Shown here: positions 49,761 through 60,202 of the stretch, in pieces | Position numbering within the stretch: position 1 is the first letter of the stretch | Layout of the letters: each line of letters starts with the position of its first letter | Origin: Gammaproteobacteria bacterium | GTDB lineage: Bacteria > Pseudomonadota > Gammaproteobacteria > JACKNK01 | Direction of reading: 5' to 3' | NCBI GenBank assembly: GCA_024234955.1 | Contig: JACKNK010000001.1 | Span: forward strand, 620,001-684,000 | DNA: 64,000 bases | The notes under the pieces: model-generated | What the model was told of the DNA's origin: nothing | Databases searched by the model: none | What the model saw: the letters and a program-made list of their open reading frames with translations, nothing else | Translations under genes and position numbers: made by a program

Positions 49761-52700
49761 TCACGCCTGAACTCGGGCACAACGGAAGCCGAGAAGGCCG
49801 TCGCGACTGCCGGGGTGGCTGTGGTAGCGAATCGCGCAGCGTACGTTGCGGGCGTAGTCGTACCACGACCCACCGCGCACGACACGGAGGCCGCCGGCCT
49901 TGCCTTCCCATACGGCGCCGTCATTGGGCGCGCCTGCGTAGTTCTCATGCCAACCGTCCTCCGTCCATTCCCATACGTTGGCCAGCATGTCATACAGGCC
50001 CCAGGGGTTCGGGGCCTTGCCCTTCACCGGGTGGGTACCGGCCTTCTTGTACTGCGGATATTGCCGGTCAGAGAAGCCTGTCACGTCAACGCCATTATCC
50101 AGTTCGAATCCGACGCCGCTGTTGCCTCCATACCACGCGATCGAATCCAGCGCGGGCGCGTTATTCACCCCCAGGATGTCGATCGACCCGCTGTAAAGCG
50201 CCGTTTGCGTGCCGGCACGACTGGCATATTCCCATTGTGCCTCGCTGGGCAGAACCAGCCCCAACGCAGGCACGGTCGCATTGATGCGATCGATGAACTG
50301 CTTCGTGGCGACAAAGTCGACCTGCTCGACCGGGCGCGTCGGGCTCTGGAAACGCGCGGGGTTGTCGCCCATCACGGCCATCCACAGGGCCTGCGTGACC
50401 GGCGTGTCGAACAACCAGTAACCCCGGGCGAGGGTCACCTCGTGTTGCGGGCCTTCTCGCTCCATGCGACCCGGTTCATCGCCCGGCGAGCCCATCTGGA
50501 AGCGCCCCGGCGGAATCCAGCGCAGGCGCTGGCGCACGCCCCGGTATTCGAATTCGGCCCACAGGCCGTGGCGGTCGCGACCCATCTCGTCGGCCCATTG
50601 GGTGTCGCGTGGCAGACGTTCCAGCACCAGGCGCTCCAGGTCGGTGCGCACGATCAGGCGCGGGGCGTCAGGGATTTCCGCACCCGCCCCATCAGCGGGC
50701 GCATCCAGACGCAGATGCACCCCGAAGCGGCGGGCATCCGCCCGCCCCGCCGCTCCGCCACGCCCCGGACTGTGGACGCGGCGCTCCGCTTGCCGCGCCG
50801 CACCGTCCGTGGCGGGCTCCGCGCCGCCCTGAACTCGGGCACAACGGAAGCCGAGAAGGCCGCCGCGAAGGCCGGGGAGGAAGCGGAAGCGAACCGCGCA
50901 GCGAACGCTGCGGGCGTCGCCGCGCCACGAGCCACCGCGCACGACACGGCCGCCGCCGGCTTCGCCCTGCCGGGCGCCGGCATCCGCCGGTTTGCCGTCG
51001 TAGCCGTACCAAGCATCGGCAACCCACTCATCGACATTGCCGAGCATGTCGAACAGCCCCCAGTCGTTCGCCGCTTTCATGCCGACCGGGCGGGTGCCCG
51101 CCTTGTCGTGCGGGTATTGCCTCTCGGGCCACTCCGAACTGTCCCAACCGTTGTCCAACTCGAACCCGACCCCACTGTTGCCGCCGTACCAGGCGATCGC
51201 ATCCAGCGCCGGCGCGTTGTTCTCACCCAATATCTCGATCGGCCCGCTGTACAGCGCGGTGTCCGTCCCTGCCCGGCAGGCGTACTCCCAACGCGCCTCC
51301 GACGGCAGCTCCAGCACCAACCCGGGCAAGCGTTCGTTCAACCGTTCGATGAAGGTCTGCGCATCTTCCCAACGGACACTCTCGACCGGTCGTGTCGGGC
51401 TACGGAATTTGGCCGGGTTATCAGTCATCACCACTTCCCAAAGCGCCTGGGTGACAGGCGTGTCGAACATCCAGAACCCCTGTTCGACCGTCACCTCATG
51501 TTGCGGCCCCTCATCGCTGTATCTCCCCGGTTCATCCTCCGGCGAGCCCATCAGGAACCGCCCCGGCGGTATCCAGCGCATCCGCTGCGTCACGCCGTCA
51601 ACGGTGAATTCGACCCACGGTCCGTACTCGTCATAACCGCAGATGTCCACCCATGCCGGCGCGATCCCGTCCTTCCAGAACCGATCTTCGCTGTCGAGTT
51701 CGAACTCAATCTGCCCGTCTCGGGATCGAAGCGTAGCCAGCGGACTGGCGCGCACCACACCCGGTTCCTGCCAACGACATCGGAACTGATCGCCCCGCTG
51801 ATCGATCTCGATGTTACGTGGTGCCTTCAGGGGTCGGGGTGGCTCCCGGTCCTCCCGCCAGGCGCGCGCCGCGTTGTCCAGGAGACGGCAGGCATGGCGA
51901 TAGCGAGGATCGGTTCGCACCTCGTCCGGAAGTCGTTGCTGCAAACCGTCCAGATAGGCGCGCTCGTGCCCGGGCAGGCCGGAGCCCTCGGTCGCGTTGA
52001 GGCTGCCGCCGATGTAATCGAACAGTTGGGGCGCATCACTCAGTGCCCGCTTCAGCAATCGCCGTGCGCCCTCGCCTTCCGATACCCGGTCAAGCACCCC
52101 GGCGTGGCTGATCGCGGCCTCGATCAGAAAGGTATAAGGCACCGCCTGACCACTTCGGGCGATGGCGGCCAGCGCCTGCGCCACGGCCTCGGGTTGCGAT
52201 GCGAGGCGGTCGCGACGTTGCCGTACCTGGTCATCGCGAATCGCCGTCGAGACCGTATCGGCTTCGGCCTGACTCTCGTGTTGCCAGATCCAGGATTCGA
52301 TCGCCGCAGGCAGGCTGGGGTGACGTTGGGCAAGACGCAAAGCGCGCAGTATGGCGGGATCGACACAGCCGATCAGTGCCAGACGATCCAATAGCGATTC
52401 ACCGTGTCGCTCTCGATCTTCCTCGTCCAGCCACGGCGGGTCCGGATATTCCCAGGACAGTAGGTCGAAGTACGGGCGCAGTTCGATCGGGCAACGTGCC
52501 GGTGCGAACGGCACCAAGGCGATGCCGTGGGCGCCCTGTGCCTTCAGGCGACGCCCGAAGCGTTGCCAGACCCGCATCGCGGCAGGGTCGCGGTGCAACA
52601 CCCCGAGATCCCCGAGCACGAGTACCCTGTCGCCCGCTCGCAACATCATGGGTGCAAAACGAGTTCGTCCATCCTCGCCGTATCCAAGCGCCTGCATCGG

Positions 52701-53336
52701 CGCTGACATGCCGGGGAAAAACAGGGCCTGCGCAAATTCGGTCTTGGCGTAATGCGCACTCAGACGCTGACTCACCCAGCCCTGGTCGCGGCGATACGGC
52801 GTCAGGTGCCGGCTGCGGTCTTCAACGACGTACAGGCCATTCCCCCATCCCCGCTGCGTGCGGCGCGGCCAGTCGTGCAAGGCTTCCGCTTGTCCCAGCC
52901 GCCGCACCACCTCCGGTTCATCAAGACGATACCCGGGGCGGGGCGCAGAGAGCATCTGCCGTATGCGCGGATACAGTGACTTCCAATCACAAAGCGGTTG
53001 CAGTGGCGCAACCGACAAGGGGCGGGTTGGCGCTTCGGGGCGGCGCTCCGGGTGCTGAATTGCGTCCGGGGCATCCGCTTCACGCTCGAAATGGGTGGCC
53101 CGCCAGAACGGCACAGCGGCGAACGGCTGCAGCGCAGGGTCGGTATCGTTGCGCGATGGCGCAGTGGCTGAAAAGACGCTCTCGGCTTCTGCATGATGGG
53201 TTTCGCTCGGGGCCTCTCGGTATATCGGGGCGTGTTCGAAACCGAGCTGATCGAGCAACGCGGTCGGGATCCCGCCTGGGTGTTCCAGCAGCCCACGCAG
53301 CAAGTCCGCGCGACTGACCACTCCCCGCGACGCCAC
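49761..53336 (-). CDS. large protein with two tandem FGE-sulfatase domains and DGR-like variable regions
   Basis: A 1191-residue protein. Residues 1 to about 550 have no firm family; around AGDRVLVLGDLGVLHRDPAAM and VWQRFGRRLKAQGAHGIALV the pattern recalls SAV_2336/vWA-like regions fused to FGE domains in other bacteria. FGE domain 1 spans about 570-830 (WIPPGRFLMGSPEDEPGRY; GGSW at 801-804), and FGE domain 2 about 920-1191 (WIPPGRFQMGSPGDEPGRM; W at 1158). Domain 1 ends with CARVQ as in the other copies but has lost a stop codon and runs through an Ala/Arg/Gly linker (835-915) into domain 2. The formylglycine-forming cysteines are missing, so ligand binding is more likely than catalysis. GTG start at 53336 with GAGGG; it follows the ATPase gene directly. 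Confidence 0.85.
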   Translation of the reverse strand: MASRGVVSRADLLRGLLEHPGGIPTALLDQLGFEHAPIYREAPSETHHAEAESVFSATAPSRNDTDPALQPFAAVPFWRATHFEREADAPDAIQHPERRPEAPTRPLSVAPLQPLCDWKSLYPRIRQMLSAPRPGYRLDEPEVVRRLGQAEALHDWPRRTQRGWGNGLYVVEDRSRHLTPYRRDQGWVSQRLSAHYAKTEFAQALFFPGMSAPMQALGYGEDGRTRFAPMMLRAGDRVLVLGDLGVLHRDPAAMRVWQRFGRRLKAQGAHGIALVPFAPARCPIELRPYFDLLSWEYPDPPWLDEEDRERHGESLLDRLALIGCVDPAILRALRLAQRHPSLPAAIESWIWQHESQAEADTVSTAIRDDQVRQRRDRLASQPEAVAQALAAIARSGQAVPYTFLIEAAISHAGVLDRVSEGEGARRLLKRALSDAPQLFDYIGGSLNATEGSGLPGHERAYLDGLQQRLPDEVRTDPRYRHACRLLDNAARAWREDREPPRPLKAPRNIEIDQRGDQFRCRWQEPGVVRASPLATLRSRDGQIEFELDSEDRFWKDGIAPAWVDICGYDEYGPWVEFTVDGVTQRMRWIPPGRFLMGSPEDEPGRYSDEGPQHEVTVEQGFWMFDTPVTQALWEVVMTDNPAKFRSPTRPVESVRWEDAQTFIERLNERLPGLVLELPSEARWEYACRAGTDTALYSGPIEILGENNAPALDAIAWYGGNSGVGFELDNGWDSSEWPERQYPHDKAGTRPVGMKAANDWGLFDMLGNVDEWVADAWYGYDGKPADAGARQGEAGGGRVVRGGSWRGDARSVRCAVRFRFLPGLRGGLLGFRCARVQGGAEPATDGAARQAERRVHSPGRGGAAGRADARRFGVHLRLDAPADGAGAEIPDAPRLIVRTDLERLVLERLPRDTQWADEMGRDRHGLWAEFEYRGVRQRLRWIPPGRFQMGSPGDEPGRMEREGPQHEVTLARGYWLFDTPVTQALWMAVMGDNPARFQSPTRPVEQVDFVATKQFIDRINATVPALGLVLPSEAQWEYASRAGTQTALYSGSIDILGVNNAPALDSIAWYGGNSGVGFELDNGVDVTGFSDRQYPQYKKAGTHPVKGKAPNPWGLYDMLANVWEWTEDGWHENYAGAPNDGAVWEGKAGGLRVVRGGSWYDYARNVRCAIRYHSHPGSRDGLLGFRCARVQA
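49764..49874 (-). other. variable region 2 (DGR-like), C-terminus of the large FGE protein
   Basis: Codons from W1158 to the stop. Versus variable region 1, twelve codons differ (TAC/CGC, GAC/GGC, TAC/GAC, AAC/AGC, GTA/GTT, ATT/GTT, TAC/TTC, CAC/CGC, AGC/TTC, CAC/CTC, AGT/CTT, GAC/GGC). All but one change is at codon positions 1 or 2, with the remaining codons identical from the TGG codon on. This is the pattern left by adenine-directed mutagenesis of AAC/AAT template codons. Confidence 0.75.
50829..50938 (-). other. variable region 1 (DGR-like), inner FGE domain
   Basis: Codons from W804 to CARVQ. Its variable residues are R, G, D, S, F, R, F, L, L, G where region 2 has Y, D, Y, N, Y, H, S, H, S, D. 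The shared 3' segment (CTTCTCGGCTTCCGTTGTGC...) is identical to region 2. Confidence 0.75.
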
Positions 53337-53338
53337 CC

Positions 53339-54313
53339 TCAGCCCCTCGCCAGGACTTTGGCTTTGCGGAACAGGTATTCGCTGGCGCGATCGAGAACCT
53401 CAAGGTGATCTCCGTCTTCCGGCACGGATTGCTCCAGCACGTTGAGCAAGTCGATGTATTCGGCCAGTCCGGGTAACGGGAGCCAACCCGCTTCCGCTGC
53501 CGCGTTCCGGTCTGCAATCAGTTGCTTGGCGGCAGCGCGCATGATGGATTCCTTCAAGCTCGTATGCGCCGCCCCTCGCTCGACAAGAAAACCCGTGAGC
53601 CGGGCCTCATCCGTGGGCAATTCGATGTTGAGCACAAGGCAGCGACGCACGAAGGCGTCCGGCAGCGCCTTCTCGCCGTTAGAGGTCAGTATTACCAACG
53701 GAGGCGTTCCCGTGGCGTGAACGCGCATGGCGCGATGCTCAGGTTGAAACCCACCGTCCCCCAGAGCCTCGAGCAAACCTTGCGGGACTTCGAGCTCACC
53801 CTTGTCGATTTCATCGATGAGCACGACGACCCCATTACACGGATCGCCGCTATCGGCTTGATGGGGACGCTCGGCACGACCCAACGCTTCCGCACCGGCC
53901 CAATCGAATCCCCACCACAGCGGACCGGGCACCAGGTAGTCCCCTGCGGCCAGTGCGGATTGGATGGCCTGTTTGCTGGCACCCAAGGCGCTGGCGATCT
54001 GTGCGTCCGCCAAACGTGCGACCGCGTCGAATTTCCAGAGCAGGTCGCGGGATTCGCTGCGGGCGTCCACGGTGTAACGGACGTAGGCTCGCTTCAGCGC
54101 CTTCGCGGCGGCACGGGCAAGCTGGGTTTTGCCGACGCCGGTTTCTCCGGTCAGCAAAACGGGACGACCGCAGGCGATGGCGAAATTGATCGCGTCGATG
54201 TGCTCCGGCTGGAACAGGTGCTGAATCGCAGGTCTTCCGGCCAATGCCGTCAGGGTAACGGAATGGGCGGCGTCGCCCTGGATGAAACGGCTGGCGGTGT
54301 CAGATTCACGCAT
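53339..54313 (-). CDS. MoxR-type AAA+ ATPase
   Basis: A 324-residue AAA+ protein of the MoxR class. Walker A is LLTGETGVGKTQLARAAA (about 53-70), Walker B VVVLIDEIDKGELEVPQGLLEALGDG (shown in part), sensor 1 LVILTSNGEKALPDAF and arginine finger RRC. MoxR ATPases act as chaperone-like remodellers of partner proteins, often von Willebrand-domain proteins. The gene overlaps the end of the frameshifted gene upstream (8 bases) and abuts the start of the large FGE protein, so all three were one operon. Confidence 0.92.
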   Translation of the reverse strand: MRESDTASRFIQGDAAHSVTLTALAGRPAIQHLFQPEHIDAINFAIACGRPVLLTGETGVGKTQLARAAAKALKRAYVRYTVDARSESRDLLWKFDAVARLADAQIASALGASKQAIQSALAAGDYLVPGPLWWGFDWAGAEALGRAERPHQADSGDPCNGVVVLIDEIDKGELEVPQGLLEALGDGGFQPEHRAMRVHATGTPPLVILTSNGEKALPDAFVRRCLVLNIELPTDEARLTGFLVERGAAHTSLKESIMRAAAKQLIADRNAAAEAGWLPLPGLAEYIDLLNVLEQSVPEDGDHLEVLDRASEYLFRKAKVLARG

Positions 54314-55763
54314 CGGGACAGCTCCCTCGGGTCTTGTTGATGACGAACATCAGGTCGTCCATTAAGTCGGTGGTATTCGGGTCGGCATGTGCCTCGACCT
54401 CGACCAGTTCGAGTTCGGGGATCAATTGCAGCAGCGCGTTCTGCAATCCGGCATGGAGAGACCCCCAGTCGCTCGATCGCGCATAGGTATGCCGCCCAGC
54501 CTCCATACGCCGAGCGCGTTTTTGCCAGTGACGAATCACCTTGCGCGGTTTGTCGGCCTCGGCCAACTGATGGGCGGAACCGATTCGATCGATATCCGCA
54601 CTCCCAACCAAGGCGCGTAAAAAATCCACGTTCTCCATGAAGTCGCCTTGACGACTGAGCGTCATCGCAGCAACGGCCATGTCCCAAACCGCCTGTGTGC
54701 CCGCATTTGCTCCCAGTCCCAGTCGAGAGCGGTTGGGTGTGACGTCGAACTGGGAGTGAATCAACGTGCCCGCCTGGTCCCCGCCCGGCGTGAGATCGGG
54801 CCATTGCCCGTCCGCCTGCGCCATCCCGGCTTCGGTGTCGTTCTCGTAGCCGGTGCCGGTTTTGATCAGCCGCCGATTCGCCGCACGTGCCTCACGAATG
54901 CGGGCCTCGATGGCATCGCGCTCCGGCATGACCCAGGCAAATATCCGCTGCGCCAATCGATACAAGCCGCAAGCGACGTCCGGATGGGCGCGCGGATCCA
55001 ACCGGACCGCCGCACGCTCCAGGAGATCGCATAAAGCCGGGCCTGACTGATCGAGCAGATACGCCGCCAACTCGGAAACATGGATCGCCGACTCAGGCGG
55101 CAGCTGCGGGTTCAACCACGCAACCAGCCAGGCGGCAAAATCCGGGTGCGCATCGACTTGCGCGGACAGGGCGATGCGCAGCCGGCGGGTCAGCTCCCAA
55201 CGAACCTGCGTCTGTGGGTCACCGATGGCGAGGACATTGAAGAGGGGATCGTCTTCACCGTAGCTGGTGATTTTCGCCAACGGGACTGCGAGTTCCATCG
55301 CCAACCAGCGGGCCTGATCCTGGGGCAGCTGCAGGCCTGCTATGGCGTCTCCGAGGCCCCAACCTCGCCGGGTTTCTTTGCTCGTCGGCCACTCGGGACA
55401 AGCGCCGAATTCGGCCCGCATGCACCCGAGCAATGCCGAGCGATCGACCTGTCTCAGGTCCATCGCCGCAATCAAGCCATCCGGGTCGATAGCCAGACAC
55501 AGAGCCGGCGCCAACTCTGGGGGCTGATCTGCCGAACCCCCCGCAGACGGGCACCCAGGGTAAGCAGGTCGTCCATATTCTCACGCGGAAACCCTTTCCA
55601 ACTCCGCTCCACATACCGAGCCGGAAGGCCGCCATTCAACCCGGCATGCATCCCCCAGCGACTCTGATACGCGGGCTTGAACCCCCCCACCTTCATAGAC
55701 CCCACCTCTGCCACGGACGTAGGCCTCATACCAGCGTTCAATCACCTCCCAATCCAGGATCAT
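54306..55763 (-). pseudogene. unknown MoxR-linked gene broken by two homopolymer frameshifts
   Basis: Three frames join into one protein of about 485 residues. It starts at ATG 55763 (MILDWEVIERWYEAYVRGRG). At the G7 run (55682-55688) the frame must lose one G to continue as FKPAYQSRWGMHAGLNGGLP and then ENMDDLLTLGARLRGVRQISP. At the C5 run near 55526 one C must be gained to continue as PELAPALCLAIDPDGLIAAM. The remaining frame (TTG 55514 to 54306) is open and ends in VINKTRGSCPDA. Third-position GC stays high across the joins. Either two sequencing errors in homopolymers, a true pseudogene, or slippage. No family recognised; context suggests the partner of the ATPase. Confidence 0.6.
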
Positions 55764-55783
55764 CTTCTGCACGGTGTCCTCCC

Positions 55784-56089
55784 TTAATCCTGGTGCCGGC
55801 GGTAAGTGGCGCATTCGCTACGCGTGGTGAATTCGGCTTCCCGCTCCGGGCTCGACTGGCGTGAACGGACGGTCACCGGTGCTCCAACCGCCAAACGTAC
55901 ATCCTGGCTTGCGTAGACCTCAAACAGATTGACTGCGTCCAAATCACGCAGCTCGGCATTGACAGGCGGCGCAAACAAGGGGCGCTCCAGCGGATCGTCA
56001 TTCTCCGCCCCCCGGACAGTCATCGGAATCGACGCAGCATTCATGGTCATCACGATCATCAAGGTCTTGCGAATAAGTTCACGAATCAT
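55784..56089 (-). CDS. possible exported small protein
   Basis: A 101-residue frame from ATG 56089 with AAGGAG seven bases upstream. Residues 1-25 look like a signal peptide (RKTLMIVMTMNAASIPMTVRGA); the rest is polar (DPLERPLFAPPVNAELRD). It ends 20 bases before the start of the frameshifted gene. No family was recognised; it may belong to the same locus. Confidence 0.5.
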   Translation of the reverse strand: MIRELIRKTLMIVMTMNAASIPMTVRGAENDDPLERPLFAPPVNAELRDLDAVNLFEVYASQDVRLAVGAPVTVRSRQSSPEREAEFTTRSECATYRRHQD

Positions 56090-56105
56090 CTCGGCGCTCC
56101 TTATG

Positions 56106-56146
56106 CTGTGGCCTCGAGGAAGGGACACCCCCCTCAGTGGCCACAG
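56106..56146. repeat. inverted repeat in a 560-base gap
   Basis: CTGTGGCC (56106-56113) and GGCCACAG (56139-56146) form an 8-bp stem with a 25-base loop. The remaining gap to 56655 shows TGGACAGC-like motifs repeated several times (near 56212, 56430 and 56469), which could be remains of an insertion element; no coherent ORF was found. The end of the gap, close to 56580, is AT-richer and likely holds the promoter for the genes at 56656 and 56994. Confidence 0.4.
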
Positions 56147-56655
56147 AATCGCGCCGCTGGATGGACAGATCGATCCGGGTCATCGCAATGATTTGTACAG
56201 TCAACGGGGGCGTTGGACAGCGTCGCCGGTCGTTCGATAAACGGATGCCGTACAAACCACCTCTGCGCTTGTCATCGCCCAACGACCCTTCCGTCGGCTG
56301 CCGAAACCAGTAAGAGGTAGTTAAAAACCGCCTCTTGATGCGAGGCTACGGGATCAAGCACGCCGACTCGCCATCGCGGGGGCAAAAGCGCAAGCCGCTG
56401 CTTCAGAAAGCCGAACAGTACGCCGGATAACTGGACAGCGTTGCCGCTTCGAGAACGTATTTGGACAGCAACGCACGTTGAGGACTCGGAGCGCATTCCC
56501 CCGGCGGCCCGATGAAGCCGGCCTAGCGCCTTGTCACGTCACGTTACCTCGCCTGCCTGTGAACCGGGCAAAAACTTGCCCGCCCATAAAAACATTCTGA
56601 TTGAAACAATTCCTTGCAAGACGCAGGTTTACGGTCCTTATCAGTGGGGCCTGAT

Positions 56656-56949
56656 ATGCATCCATATCAATCGCCCCCGTCCCCGCGCACTGCGATTCCT
56701 GTTCCAATCGTGGCCCGCGCAAAGCCCCTCGAATCTCGTCGCATGACTCTCGATAAAGCCCGCGAAATGCTTCAGACCCAGGTAACGATGGGCAGCGGTT
56801 ACAACCGCAATTCCGCTCGTCTGATCCTCGGTGAAGTCATGCGCGAGCACGGTCAGGCGGCGGTCGATCGTTTGATCGGCGACCTGGATCTCACGCACGT
56901 CTTCGGTTTCAGAAAAGGCGACGTATTCACATCCCCCTATGCCAAGTAA
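56656..56949 (+). CDS. conserved small protein upstream of the pyrophosphatase
   Basis: A frame of 97 residues from ATG 56656, or 68 residues from the inner ATG at 56743, where the well-ordered part begins (MTLDKAREMLQTQVTMGSGY, NRNSARLILGEVMREHGQAA, VDRLIGDLDLTHVFGF). The shorter form is a compact, mostly helical protein; the upstream part is Pro-rich and may not be translated. It lies 44 bases before hppA. Function unknown. Confidence 0.6.
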   Translation: MHPYQSPPSPRTAIPVPIVARAKPLESRRMTLDKAREMLQTQVTMGSGYNRNSARLILGEVMREHGQAAVDRLIGDLDLTHVFGFRKGDVFTSPYAK

Positions 56950-56993
56950 GCCTTGGCCTTAGGTCTCATTGCACAACGGAGGAAGTACCCCAG

Positions 56994-59036
<2,043 letters not shown>

Positions 59037-59061
59037 GCAACCCGGCATCGCTGTAAAGAAG

Positions 59062-59093
59062 AGGGCGGCCCCGGCAACGGAGCCGCCCTTTTT
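59062..59093 (+). terminator. terminator of hppA
   Basis: AGGGCGGC (59062-59069) pairs with GCCGCCCT (59082-59089), extended by imperfect pairs, and is followed by TTTTT. Confidence 0.85.
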
Positions 59094-59105
59094 CATTCAG
59101 CCCCC

Positions 59106-59649
59106 GATGTAGGCCGGTTTAAGGAGCGCAGCGACGTAGCCGGCTTGGTGCCTCCGATGTAGGCCAACATAAGCGCAGCGTTGCCGGCTTGGTGCCCCCG
59201 ATGTAGGCCGGCATAAGCGCAGCGTTGCCGGCTTGGTGCCTCCGATGTAGGCCGGCATAAGCACAGCGTTGCCGGCTTGGTGCCCCCGATGTAGGCCGGC
59301 ATAAGCGCAGCGTTGCCGGCTTGGTGCCTCCGATGTAGGCCGGCATAAGCACAGCGTTGCCGGCTTGGTGCCCCCGATGTAGGCCGGCATAAGCGCAGCG
59401 TTGCCGGCTTGGTGCCTCCGATGTAGGCCGGCATAAGCACAGCGTTGCCGGCTTGGTGCCCCCGATGTAGGCCGGCATAAGCGCAGCGTTGCCGGCTTGG
59501 TGCCTCCGATGTAGGCCGGCATAAGCACAGCGTTGCCGGCTTGGTGCCCCCGATGTAGGCCGGCATAAGCGCAGCGTTGCCGGCTTGGCGCCTCCGATCG
59601 AAGCCTCAAGCCGGCTACGTCGCTGCGCTCCTTAAACCGGCCCACATCG
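59106..59649. repeat. 44-bp tandem array, expanded form of the GATGTAGGCCGG palindrome
   Basis: Left arm at 59106 (50 bp, with TTTAAGGAGCGCAGCGACGT), then ten 44-bp units starting at 59156, 59200, 59244, 59288, 59332, 59376, 59420, 59464, 59508 and 59552, and a right inverted arm (CTACGTCGCTGCGCTCCTTA) to 59649. Consecutive units alternate between GCGCAGCG...CCTCC and GCACAGCG...CCCCC forms, giving an 88-bp higher-order period. The array contains ORFs by chance only. The rest of the 59037-59825 gap has no gene. Confidence 0.93.
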
Positions 59650-59825
59650 GACGCCGCGCTTACAATCGTGCAGACGGAACCCACCCCTGACGAAACCCCA
59701 ACCGCCGAACCGGAGGTCAGCCGTTTCATCTGCTGGCTCGACCGCCATCGCGCGGATGGCACGCGACAAACCCCGCCTCGTCTGTCTGTCCACCCGCGAG
59801 AGTTACGCCGCCCACATGCCGTCGC

Positions 59826-60197
59826 TCACGCGACCATCAGGGCTTCGAGGGTGGTGGCGAGAGTTGCCGGATCGACGGGCTTGGGGGCGAAGGCGGAGAC
59901 GCCACTTTCCAGCGCGCTTTGCACAACTTTGGGCTCGGCGACGGCACTCATCAGGACCAGCGGGGACTCCGGTTGCGTCTCGCGCAGTTTGGGCAGTAAC
60001 GACAGGCTGACGCCGTCCGGGAGTTGATAATCCATCAGCACCAGGTCATAGCGGTTCGCGCCGATCAGACTCGCCGCAGCGGCGCAGTCGGGAGCGACGG
60101 TGACGTGGCAGCCAAGATCCTCGAAATGCCAGCTCAGGATCTGGCCGAGGGCGGCATCGTCCTCTATCAGCAACAACCGGATGCCCATGAGCGACAT
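59826..60197 (-). CDS. single-domain response regulator
   Basis: A 123-residue receiver domain without an output domain. It shows RLLLIEDDAALGQIL (acidic pocket), the phospho-acceptor Asp in DLVLMDYQLPDG, LVLMSA and the Lys in FAPKPVDPATL. It begins five bases after the sigma factor stop, so the two are cotranscribed. ATG at 60197 or 60188 could be the start. Such receivers can work by phosphotransfer or by binding partner proteins. Confidence 0.9.
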   Translation of the reverse strand: MSLMGIRLLLIEDDAALGQILSWHFEDLGCHVTVAPDCAAAASLIGANRYDLVLMDYQLPDGVSLSLLPKLRETQPESPLVLMSAVAEPKVVQSALESGVSAFAPKPVDPATLATTLEALMVA

Positions 60198-60202
60198 CCT
60201 GT

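Noticed and set aside
56272..56496. 74-codon minus-strand frame in the gap before the pyrophosphatase
   Set aside because: No recognised motif, no SD, and the region appears to be decayed sequence with short repeated TGGACAGC motifs.
59106..59649. CRISPR array
   Set aside because: Units are contiguous, without unique spacers of even size, and no cas genes are present.
59097..59762. 221-codon frame reading repeated MPAYIGGTKPATL-type peptides
   Set aside because: It is only the translation of the 44-bp tandem array; three frames give the same kind of peptide and no start context is convincing.
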